Origin: Gammaproteobacteria bacterium
GTDB taxonomy: Bacteria; Pseudomonadota; Gammaproteobacteria; Pseudomonadales; Azotimanducaceae
Direction of reading: 5' to 3'
Length of the DNA: 64,000 nt
Assembly: GCA_028821125.1 (NCBI GenBank)
Contig: JAPPHD010000191.1
Coordinates: 1-64,000, forward strand
Within the stretch, counting starts at the first letter, position 1. Each line of letters starts with the position of its first letter. The translations under genes were made by a program, and so were the position numbers. Below are positions 55,846 to 64,000 of this stretch, piece after piece. The notes beneath the pieces were generated by a model. That model was given only the letters and a program-made list of their open reading frames with translations. It was not told the origin of the DNA and did no database searches.

Positions 55846-56038
55846 GTGTTTACCTTCCTTCCGGTTTTACCGGTTGCAACAGAAACCGGCCGGTTTTACC
55901 ACGAATGGCCTCGGCAGACACCTTTTGCCCCCATTTGACCACCCTGGCCTTCTCTATACGGTGTGGCGCCGCATTACCCGCACCGTTTCGCCGTGAGGGT
56001 CGACGATGCCCAGAACGGCAACGGGCTCAAACAAGGAA

Positions 56039-57112
56039 TCACGCCCCTCGGTGGGCGCCGACCTGACCGCGGTGGCGCAGCAGGTGATCCATCAACACCA
56101 GTGCCACCATGGCTTCGGCGATGGGCGTGGCGCGGATGCCCACGCAGGGGTCGTGGCGGCCCCTGGTGACCACCTCGGTCTCGTTGCCGTCGATGTCGAT
56201 GGTCCTGCCCGGCGTGGTCAGGCTGGAAGTGGGTTTCAGGGCGATGCGGGCGACGATGTCCTGGCCGGAGGAGATGCCGCCGAGCACGCCGCCGGCGCGA
56301 TTGCTCAGGAAGCCTTCCTTCGACATTTCGTCCCGGTGCTCCGTGCCGCGCTGGCCGACTACCGCGAACCCGTCCCCGATGCCCACGCCCTTGACCGCGT
56401 TGATGCCCATTAGCGCGCCGGCGAGTTCGGAGTCGAGCTTGGCGAACACCGGCTCGCCGAGCCCGACGGGGACGCCGCTGGCGACGACCGTGATTTCAGC
56501 GCCGATGGAGTCGCCCTCCCGGCGCAGGCGGTCGATCAGAGCCGCGATCCGGTCCACCGCCTCGGGGTCGGGGCAGAAGAACGGGTTTTCCTCCACCTCT
56601 TCCCAGGATTTCCACGCCGGCACGATGTCGCCGATGCGGGACAGGAACCCGCGCACCCGCACGCCGGCATCGCTCGACAGGTATTTCTTGGCGATAGCGC
56701 CCGCCGCCACCCGCATGACCGTCTCCCGGGCCGAGGCGCGGCCGCTGCCGCGGTAGTCGCGGATGCCGTACTTGTGATGGTAGGTGAAATCCGCGTGGGC
56801 GGGCCGGAACTTGCGCTTGATGTCGTCGTAATCCTTGCTCTTCTGGTCGACGTTGCGGATAAGCAGCCCGATGGCCGTGCCGGTGGTCTTGCCCTCGAAC
56901 ACACCGGAGAGAATCTCGACCCGGTCCGTCTCCTTGCGCTGGCTGGTGTACTTCGAGCGGCCGGGGCGGCGGCGGTCGAGATCCGGCTGCAGGTCCGCCT
57001 CTGACAGCGGCATCCCCGGCGGGCAGCCGTCGACGATCGCCCCGAGGGCAACGCCGTGGCTCTCCCCGAAGGTGGTCACCGTGAACAGTCGACCGAAAGT
57101 GTTGCCGGACAT
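56039..57112 (-). CDS. aroC: Chorismate synthase
   Basis: [87 protein letters not shown]. Confidence 0.97.
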   Translation of the reverse strand: MSGNTFGRLFTVTTFGESHGVALGAIVDGCPPGMPLSEADLQPDLDRRRPGRSKYTSQRKETDRVEILSGVFEGKTTGTAIGLLIRNVDQKSKDYDDIKRKFRPAHADFTYHHKYGIRDYRGSGRASARETVMRVAAGAIAKKYLSSDAGVRVRGFLSRIGDIVPAWKSWEEVEENPFFCPDPEAVDRIAALIDRLRREGDSIGAEITVVASGVPVGLGEPVFAKLDSELAGALMGINAVKGVGIGDGFAVVGQRGTEHRDEMSKEGFLSNRAGGVLGGISSGQDIVARIALKPTSSLTTPGRTIDIDGNETEVVTRGRHDPCVGIRATPIAEAMVALVLMDHLLRHRGQVGAHRGA

Positions 57113-57190
57113 GGGATGCTCGGCTCCCGCGAACTGAAAGCCCCGCAGTATGGTCTGCTGTGGGAGAGTGTCAAACGGTTGGAGGCTGAC

Positions 57191-57709
57191 TTACACGTTC
57201 CGATCTTCAGACCCGACCGATTGCGAGGTCGACCCCCGATCCGGCTCAACGGCCACGGCCCCGATGCGGGACTCGACGGCGGACAGGCGTTCCCGGATGG
57301 CGTCCTGGCCGGCCTCGATGGCGTCCTGGCCGACCTCGACGGCGGACAGGCGTTCCCGGATGGCGTCCTGGCCAGCCTCAATGGCGCCCTGGCCGACCTC
57401 GACGGCGGCCAGCCGTTCCCGGATGGAGCCCTGGCCGGCCTCGACGGCGGCCAGCCGTTCCCGGATGGAGCCCTGGCCGACCTCGACGGCTCTCAGGCGC
57501 TCCCGGATGTCGACTTGGCCAATATCGATCGCTTCGACCTTCCCACGCAGGTCGCGCATGTCAGCACGTTGCCAGTCGGCGACTGTCAGGATCAACGAGG
57601 CGATGGCGATCATCGAGGCAACCAGGGAGGCGAACAGCGCGACTCCCGTGCCGATAACGGCCCAGAACTCGGGACTCATTTTGCGGGGGGTTTCCGCTTG
57701 GTCAGCCAT
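57191..57709 (-). CDS. Membrane-anchored heptad/tandem-repeat protein
   Basis: N-terminal TM; tandem VGQGSIRERLAAVEAGQ / VGQDAIEAGQDAIRERLSAVE repeats. Confidence 0.6.
   Translation of the reverse strand: MADQAETPRKMSPEFWAVIGTGVALFASLVASMIAIASLILTVADWQRADMRDLRGKVEAIDIGQVDIRERLRAVEVGQGSIRERLAAVEAGQGSIRERLAAVEVGQGAIEAGQDAIRERLSAVEVGQDAIEAGQDAIRERLSAVESRIGAVAVEPDRGSTSQSVGSEDRNV
57280..57505. repeat. Intragenic minisatellite
   Basis: Iterated CGTTCCCGGATGG(C/A)G(T/C)CCTGGCC(G/A)(G/A)CCTCGA... units. Confidence 0.75.
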
Positions 57710-58197
57710 GTTCGAATCCCACTTCGCGCCAAAACCGCTAACGTGAAGTCAAGATCGATTCTATTCTCCCAAGCTTGTGAAAACTACCGACACTCTCGCT
57801 TTAGCTTGTAAGCGATCGCTGATATCGGCTGCAGCCTATGCAGCCACGCTTCACACTCTCGCGGAACAGATTTTCGACCAATAGACAAATGGTATTTTTT
57901 GGACTCGGCAGTTTGATTGATTGCTTCGATCGGACACCGAGAGCAGGTATGCGGTACGGGTATCCGGCACGGCAAATGGCACACCAAGCGGGAGTCCCTT
58001 GTTTGACAATACTGGCTGTTCGACACCCGGCCCCGCAACCAGTTGCGGGGCGTCTCCACCTGCCGAAGCGGTGCTTCGGCTCGGGCTGCGCCCGACCGAT
58101 GGCGACCCCGTACCGCACACCTACTCTCTTCCAGCGGATTTCTATTCCTTGCGCGTCCTCGTCCCGGCGCGCCGGGTTCGCGACTTCAATCGATCGC

Positions 58198-59079
58198 TCA
58201 GGGCGCATCGTCGGCATGCAGCAGGAAAACCCCGGTGCCGCCGGCGGGAAGGTCCGGCCAGAAAAACGGCACACCGGGCCAGCGCGCCTCCAGCCGCCTC
58301 GCCCCCTCGCCCACTTCTCCGATCAGGATGCCTTGCCCGGCCAGGAATGCGGATGCGTCGCCGATCACGCGGTTCATGAGCGCCAATCCATCGCTGCCGC
58401 CGTCGAGTCCCAGTGCCGGTTCGAGAGCGAACTCCGGCGGCAAGGTTTCCATGCTGTTGGCGTCGACGTAAGGCGGGTTGCAGAGGATCAGGTCATACCG
58501 CGCGCCGGTGGCGCTTCCGCCGGCGTGCAGGCCGCAGAACAGGTCGGACTGCAGCGCCTCCACCCGGTGTTCGAGGCCATGCGCCGCCACGTTGCGCCGC
58601 GCCGTCGATACCGCCAGGGGATCGATGTCTGCGAGCACGACGCTCGCGTTTGGGAAGCGCTTGGCGGCGAGGATCCCGAGGCAACCGCTGCCGCAACAGA
58701 GATCGAGGATGCGCGCAGGGGATTCGACCCAGGGCCGCAGACCGTCCGTGAGCAACGGGCCGATCGGCGATCGGGGCACAACGATGCCTTCCGGCACGTG
58801 GAAAGGTTCGCCGCAGTAGGGTGCCCTGCCCAACAAGTAGGCCAGTGGCCGGCGTTCCTTCACCCGGCGCTCGGCAAGGTTCCGAATCGTGGCCGCCTGT
58901 TCTTCTTCCAATCGCGCATCGAGGGACGATCGCGCGTCCCGCAATCCCGTGACGCCCAGGATGAGCGCGACCGCCTCGTCCCAGGCGTTCCCGGTGCCAT
59001 GGCCATAGCTCAGGGGCGCGGCGGCAAAGCGCCGGTGCACGTCACGCAGCACCGATGCAAAGCTGGTTTCCTGTTCCAT
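58198..59079 (-). CDS. prmB: 50S ribosomal protein L3 glutamine N5-methyltransferase
   Basis: ILDLCCGSGCLGILAAKRFPNASVVLADIDPLAV; YDLILCNPPYVDANSMETLPPEF; adjacent to aroC. Confidence 0.9.
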   Translation of the reverse strand: MEQETSFASVLRDVHRRFAAAPLSYGHGTGNAWDEAVALILGVTGLRDARSSLDARLEEEQAATIRNLAERRVKERRPLAYLLGRAPYCGEPFHVPEGIVVPRSPIGPLLTDGLRPWVESPARILDLCCGSGCLGILAAKRFPNASVVLADIDPLAVSTARRNVAAHGLEHRVEALQSDLFCGLHAGGSATGARYDLILCNPPYVDANSMETLPPEFALEPALGLDGGSDGLALMNRVIGDASAFLAGQGILIGEVGEGARRLEARWPGVPFFWPDLPAGGTGVFLLHADDAP

Positions 59080-59137
59080 CGTGTTCCATGGTTTCGCCGC
59101 ATCGTACGAAGCCCGCCGTACGGCGGCACCCGTCGGG

Positions 59138-60175
59138 TCAGTCCCGTTGCTGGCGGTGCGGCAGTACCAGTTCGATGCGCGACGCCGCGCCGCCCTGCCG
59201 GGGCATCAGCGGGCCGGCGCCGAACGAGATCAGCTCCGGGCCGCCATCCGGGGGCAGGCCGCCTCGCAGTTCCGCGGCGGCCGCCTGCGCGCAAGCTCCG
59301 GCACGTTCAAGGAGTACTTCGCCGGATTCCGGCCCGTACAGGTGGCACACCACGTACAGGCTCTGGCGTTCGAATATGCGCAGTTGCGGAGCGATGTCCC
59401 CGAGCAACCGCACCCCGTCGTCGGGGATGGTGCCGTCCCGGCGCGGCCGTACGCCGCCGATGACGGAGAAGCCGTCGCCGGCAAGCCGCTCGGTGAGCTT
59501 TGCGTTGACCGTGGCGCTGACCGCCTCCTCCGGCTGCAGAACCTCGATGTGGGCATAGACACGGCGGTTGCCGCGCTCGATCACATAGGCTGAAACAAGC
59601 CGGCCGTTGCGGTCTGCCGCGATGTAGAACTGATTGCGGTCGGGCCCGTAGAGCAGCGCCTGCCCGTATACCTGGCTCGCCCAGGCATTGCTGCGTCCGC
59701 AGTCAAAGCCCTCGCAGGAAAAGAGCGCATCCGCGCCGAGCGCACGGCGGTAGTGGCCGGCCACCTCGTCCCGCGGCGTTCCGGACGGCACCTGGTAGGT
59801 CACCTTGAGGGCGGTGGCGTCGACCCGGAGCTTCTCGTCGATGCGCAGTTCCCGGCGGATCTTCTCCACGGCACTGATGATGAATTCCCTGGGGACGAGG
59901 TTTTCTTCCTCTTCGAAGAACACCACCCAGGAGCGGGGAAATCGGGGGATGCCGTCGGGGTCCCGGGCGCCGGGCAGGTCTGTCTGTGCCTGAGCGGTTG
60001 CCGGCATTGCGACGAGCCAGGCGAATGCGCAAAGCCAGCCCACCTCCGGCAAACGCCCGCTCCATGCCGCGCGGCCGACTCCTGCCCGGCAACGGCCCGC
60101 GATCTCACGGGCGCTGCGCGGGAACCTGCCCCGGCGAGGATGTCTGCGGAAATCGGGTACGGCCCCCTCCTGCAA
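59138..60175 (-). CDS. DUF4892-like exported protein
   Basis: Signal-peptide-like segment; GADALFSCEGFDCGRSNAWASQVYGQALLYGPDRNQFYIAA. Confidence 0.75.
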   Translation of the reverse strand: MQEGAVPDFRRHPRRGRFPRSAREIAGRCRAGVGRAAWSGRLPEVGWLCAFAWLVAMPATAQAQTDLPGARDPDGIPRFPRSWVVFFEEEENLVPREFIISAVEKIRRELRIDEKLRVDATALKVTYQVPSGTPRDEVAGHYRRALGADALFSCEGFDCGRSNAWASQVYGQALLYGPDRNQFYIAADRNGRLVSAYVIERGNRRVYAHIEVLQPEEAVSATVNAKLTERLAGDGFSVIGGVRPRRDGTIPDDGVRLLGDIAPQLRIFERQSLYVVCHLYGPESGEVLLERAGACAQAAAAELRGGLPPDGGPELISFGAGPLMPRQGGAASRIELVLPHRQQRD

Positions 60176-60196
60176 TGCGGCGCCACCGCCGCAATG

Positions 60197-62095
60197 CTAA
60201 TCCGACAGCAGTTCCAGCAGCAAACGGTTGATGCGGCCGACATAGGCCGGCACGTCCGTCAGCCCGCCCCCTTCGGCCAGCGAGGCGTGCTCGAACAGCA
60301 CCATCACCAGGTCGGCGAAGCGGTCTTCATCGGCCTCGTCGTTCAGCCGCTGAAGCAGGGGATGGGCGGCGTTGTACTCGAAAATAGGCTTGGAATCGGG
60401 CATTTCCTGGCCGGTCGCCTCCATGATGCGGCGCATCTGGGCGCCCATGGCGAACTGGCCGAGCACCAGGCAGGCCGGCGAGTCGGTGAGCCGGTTCGAC
60501 TTGCGCACGCCTTCCACGCGCTCCGCGAGCACGCCCTTGATGCGCCCGGTGAGCGGATCGTCGTCCTCCTTCTCCTCGTCTTCCTGAGACTCGTCCTTTG
60601 ACTCACCCGGCATCTTCAGGTCGGCGCGCATGACGTCCTGGAACGACTTGCCGTCGAACTCGCTCAGGTGCGACATGAACCACTCATCGATGCGGTCGGA
60701 GAGCAGCAGCACCTCGATGCCCTTGTCGCGGAAGGCTTCCAGGTGCGGGCTCGCGGCGGCGTTCGCGTGGGTGTCGGCCACCAGGTAATAGATGGAGTCC
60801 TGGCCGTCCACCATGCGGCCGGCATACTGTTCCAGGCTGACATTCCTGGCCCCGTCCTCGCCCGCCGTGGAAGCGAAACGATAGAGCTTCAGGAGTTGCT
60901 CCCGGTTCGCGAAATCCTCGCCCGCGCCTTCCTTGAGCACCTCGCCGAACTGGTCCCAGAAACCCTGATAGTCGTCGGGCTCCTTGTCGGCCATGGTTGC
61001 CAGCCGGGACAGCACCCGCTTGGTGAGGGCGGTGCGAATGCGCGAGACGCGCTGGTCCTCCTGGAGGATTTCGCGGGAAATGTTCAAAGGCAGTTCGCTG
61101 GAGTCGACGACGCCCTTTACCCAGCGTAGGTAGAGGGGCAGGAACTGCTCCGCATCGTCCATGATGAACACCCGCTGCACGTAGAGCTTCAGGCCGCGCG
61201 GCGTTTCCCGGTTCCAGAGGTCGAAGGGCGCGCGCTTGGGCAGGTAGAGCAGGCTCGTGTATTCCAGCTTGCCCTCCACCCGGTTGTGGCTCCAGGCCAG
61301 GGGATCGTCGAAGTCGTGGGAGATGTGCCGGTAGAACGACTTGTACTCGTCGTCGCTGACTTCGGAGCGGGAGCGGGTCCACAGCGCCTTGGCTTCGTTG
61401 ACCGTTTCCAGTTCCGATTGCGCCTCGCCCCCGGCCTCGTCATCGTCGTCCTCGGCCGACGCTTCCTTGGGCATGCGTACCGGCACGGCGATGTGATCGG
61501 AGTACTTGCGCACCAGGTTGCGCAGGCGGAAGGAGTCGGCGAAATCCAGAGCATCCTCCCTCAGATGCAGGACGACCCGGGTGCCCCGCCCGGTATCGGC
61601 ATCCTCCACCGTGAAATCGTCCTCGCCGCCGGATACCCACCGTGTGCCCTGGCCCGAGCCGGCCGCGCGGGTGAACACCTCCACCTCGTCGGCCACGATG
61701 AAGGCGCTATAGAAGCCGACGCCGAACTGGCCGATCAGGTGGGCGTCCTTCTGCTGGTCGCCGGTGAGCTGGGAGAGAAACTCGGCGGTGCCCGACTTGG
61801 CGATGGTGCCGAGCTGCTCGATGGACTCCTCCCGGGTCATGCCAATGCCGTTGTCTTCCACCGAGACCGTCTTTGCGTCCTTGTCGAAACGGATGGTGAT
61901 GGTGAATTCCTCGCCGGCGGCCACCAGGTCCGGCTCCGCGATGGAGCGGAAGCGCAGCTTGTCGATGGCGTCGGAGGCGTTGGAGATCAGCTCGCGCAGG
62001 AATATCTCCCGGTTGGAGTACAGGGAGTGGATCATCAGCTTGAGGAGCTGCCTGGCCTCGGTCTGGAAGCCGTGGGTTTCCGCTTGTGCCGTCAT
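60197..62095 (-). CDS. htpG: Molecular chaperone HtpG (Hsp90)
   Basis: [75 protein letters not shown]. Confidence 0.98.
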   Translation of the reverse strand: MTAQAETHGFQTEARQLLKLMIHSLYSNREIFLRELISNASDAIDKLRFRSIAEPDLVAAGEEFTITIRFDKDAKTVSVEDNGIGMTREESIEQLGTIAKSGTAEFLSQLTGDQQKDAHLIGQFGVGFYSAFIVADEVEVFTRAAGSGQGTRWVSGGEDDFTVEDADTGRGTRVVLHLREDALDFADSFRLRNLVRKYSDHIAVPVRMPKEASAEDDDDEAGGEAQSELETVNEAKALWTRSRSEVSDDEYKSFYRHISHDFDDPLAWSHNRVEGKLEYTSLLYLPKRAPFDLWNRETPRGLKLYVQRVFIMDDAEQFLPLYLRWVKGVVDSSELPLNISREILQEDQRVSRIRTALTKRVLSRLATMADKEPDDYQGFWDQFGEVLKEGAGEDFANREQLLKLYRFASTAGEDGARNVSLEQYAGRMVDGQDSIYYLVADTHANAAASPHLEAFRDKGIEVLLLSDRIDEWFMSHLSEFDGKSFQDVMRADLKMPGESKDESQEDEEKEDDDPLTGRIKGVLAERVEGVRKSNRLTDSPACLVLGQFAMGAQMRRIMEATGQEMPDSKPIFEYNAAHPLLQRLNDEADEDRFADLVMVLFEHASLAEGGGLTDVPAYVGRINRLLLELLSD

Positions 62096-62186
62096 GGGTA
62101 TGGTCCTTCCTGGGATAGCGCTACGTTTGGAGGATGCGCAATAGATGAGGTCGCGGTCGGAGATTTCAAGCCGGTCTTAACAGCGC

Positions 62187-62291
62187 GTTCGCATGCGGCG
62201 CTTCCCTTTCGGCGCACGGCCACAACGTCCTGCGGTGTTCGAGGCTTTCGGACGAGCTTAACGCGCCGAAAGGGAAGCGCCGCATGCGAAC
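62187..62291. repeat. Large palindromic element, 29-bp perfect arms, 47-nt spacer
   Basis: GTTCGCATGCGGCGCTTCCCTTTCGGCGC (62187-62215) / GCGCCGAAAGGGAAGCGCCGCATGCGAAC (62263-62291). Confidence 0.85.
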
Positions 62292-62459
62292 TCTTTCCCG
62301 AGATTCTGCGCTGTTCCTCCCACGTTCGCGCCACGGCGCGCCGGGTTCCCGACTCGCATGGAAACAATTTTCAACTCATTGTTTATAATGGATATTTTAT
62401 GTTGCAACTGAATTTGGGACAGTTCCTTCGATTCGGCTCCGAGAGCAGGTACGCGGGAT

Positions 62460-63335
62460 TCAAGCCCAGCCCGTTGCCTCGGCCAGTGCGTTGCCGATGC
62501 CGGCCAGGCTGCGGACTGTCTTTACGCCGGCTTCTTCCAGCGCCTCGAACTTTTCGGCCGCCGTGCCCTTGCCGCCGGCGACTATCGCACCGGCGTGTCC
62601 CATGCGTTTGCCGGGCGGGGCGGTGACGCCGGCTATGTAGGCGACAACCGGTTTGGTGACGTGCTCGCGGATGAAGGCCGCTGCCTCCTCTTCCGCCGAA
62701 CCGCCGATTTCGCCCACCATGACGATCGCTTCGGTGTCCGGGTCCTGCTCGAAGAGCGCCAGGATGTCGGTGAACTGGCTGCCGGGGATGGGGTCGCCGC
62801 CGATGCCGACGCAGGTGCTCTGGCCGAAGCCCGGGTCGGTGGTCTGCTTGACGGCTTCGTAGGTCAGGGTGCCAGAGCGCGAGACGATGCCGACCTTGCC
62901 GGCGCGGTGGATTTCGCCGGGCATGATGCCGATCTTGCACTCGTCCGGGGTGATCACGCCCGGGCAGTTCGGGCCGATGAGGCGTGCGCCGGTGATGTCG
63001 AGCCTGGCCTTGACGGCCAGCATGTCCAGGGTGGGGACGCCTTCCGTGATACAGACGATCAGTTCGATGCCGGCGTCGAGGGCTTCGAGGATGGAGTCCT
63101 TGCAGAACGGCGCGGGTACGTAGATGACCGAGGCGGTGGCGCCGGTTGCCTCGACGGCCGCCGCCACGGTGTCGAACACGGGCCGGCCAAGGTGGGTGGC
63201 GCCGCCCTTGCCGGGCGTCACGCCGCCGACGAGTTGGGTGCCGTAGGCGATGGCCTGTTCGCAGTGCAGGGTTCCCTGGGAGCCGGTGAAGCCCTGGCAG
63301 AGGACGCGGGTGTTGCCGTCGACCAGGATGCTCAT
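62460..63335 (-). CDS. sucD: Succinate-CoA ligase alpha subunit
   Basis: [78 protein letters not shown]. Confidence 0.96.
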   Translation of the reverse strand: MSILVDGNTRVLCQGFTGSQGTLHCEQAIAYGTQLVGGVTPGKGGATHLGRPVFDTVAAAVEATGATASVIYVPAPFCKDSILEALDAGIELIVCITEGVPTLDMLAVKARLDITGARLIGPNCPGVITPDECKIGIMPGEIHRAGKVGIVSRSGTLTYEAVKQTTDPGFGQSTCVGIGGDPIPGSQFTDILALFEQDPDTEAIVMVGEIGGSAEEEAAAFIREHVTKPVVAYIAGVTAPPGKRMGHAGAIVAGGKGTAAEKFEALEEAGVKTVRSLAGIGNALAEATGWA

Positions 63336-64000
63336 GAGCGATCCCCCGCGCCGGTGTCGGAGCCGACGGTTGCCGCGCCGCCGCTCGCTGCCGCGGCACG
63401 GGCCGCTTCCGCCCCGGGGGCCGTTGATCCACCTGCGGCCGCGATCGACTTCAGCGCCGCTTCCTCGAGCGAGGCCGCGGCGATGATGTTGAGCCCGCTT
63501 TCCGTCAGTATCTCCCGGCCGCGGGCCGCGTTGTTGCCCTCGAAACGCACGATGACGGGTACCGATACCCCTACCTCTTCCACGGCCCCGACGATACCTT
63601 CGGCGATGATCGCGCAACTCACGATGCCGCCGAAGATGTTGATCAGCACCGCCTGCACGGCCGAATCGGAGAGGATGATCTTGAACGCTTCCGACACCGC
63701 CTCGCGGGTGGCGCCGCCCCCCACGTCCAGGAAGTTGGCCGGGCTGCCGCCGTATACCTTGACCAGGTCCATGGTGCCCATGGCGAGGCCGGCGCCGTTC
63801 ACCATGCAGCCGATGTTGCCGTCGAGAGCCACGTAATTGAGGCCGAACCCGGCGGCCCGGGCTTCCCGCTCGTCCTCCTGGGAGGGGTCGCGCAGGTCCG
63901 CGAGCCGCTTCTGGCGGTGGAGGGCATTGCCGTCGACGTTCATCTTCGCATCGAGGCAGTGCACCTGGCCGTCCGTGGTGACGACCAGGGGATTGATTTC
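63332..64000 (-). CDS. sucC: Succinate-CoA ligase beta subunit (C-terminal part, runs off window)
   Basis: [27 protein letters not shown]...[42 protein letters not shown]...NIFGGI; overlaps the sucD start. Confidence 0.95.
   Translation of the reverse strand, partial: EINPLVVTTDGQVHCLDAKMNVDGNALHRQKRLADLRDPSQEDEREARAAGFGLNYVALDGNIGCMVNGAGLAMGTMDLVKVYGGSPANFLDVGGGATREAVSEAFKIILSDSAVQAVLINIFGGIVSCAIIAEGIVGAVEEVGVSVPVIVRFEGNNAARGREILTESGLNIIAAASLEEAALKSIAAAGGSTAPGAEAARAAAASGGAATVGSDTGAGDRS

Noticed and set aside
57280-57505. Possible CRISPR array
   Set aside because: Repeats are contiguous and encode a heptad-like protein; no unique spacers, no cas genes in the window.
57838-59463. 541-aa + strand ORF
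   Set aside because: Covers prmB in antisense; no recognisable domains.
61286-62626. 446-aa + strand ORF
   Set aside because: Antisense to htpG and crosses the palindrome; not protein-like.
62595-63836. 413-aa + strand ORF
   Set aside because: Antisense to sucD/sucC.

Overview
The window is a high-GC proteobacterial-type chromosome segment. About 2.14-28.23 kb reads as a mosaic genomic island inserted in the 3' end of a tRNA-Ser(GGA) gene. Its evidence is a 14-bp direct repeat of the tRNA 3' end 26 kb away, a P4-type tyrosine integrase next to that repeat, a decayed second integrase, a nested IS pair and several unusual genes. The most interesting cargo is a defence-like cluster at about 3.5-13.6 kb. 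It contains a 972-aa N6-adenine methyltransferase with a nuclease-like N-terminus, a ~1510-aa protein with a Cap4-like nuclease domain, a STAND-type NTPase and a long helical-repeat C-terminus, and a HEPN-like protein. Further island features are a three-gene tyrosine-recombinase module (19.6-21.3 kb), a tRNA-like gene with an 8-nt anticodon loop, and a HelD-like helicase carrying an apparent nuclease insertion and zinc ribbons. From 28.6 kb to the end the gene content is mostly ordinary chromosomal: CoA transferases, LLM oxidoreductase, dinB, queF, AGCS symporter, penicillin acylase, nfi, aroC, prmB, htpG, sucD and partial sucC, plus SRP RNA. Local oddities there include a subtilase paired with a standalone I9-like protein, a tandem alpha/beta hydrolase, a MITE-like inverted repeat, an intragenic minisatellite and a 29-bp-arm palindrome. 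All family calls come from reading motifs by eye; no database search was run.
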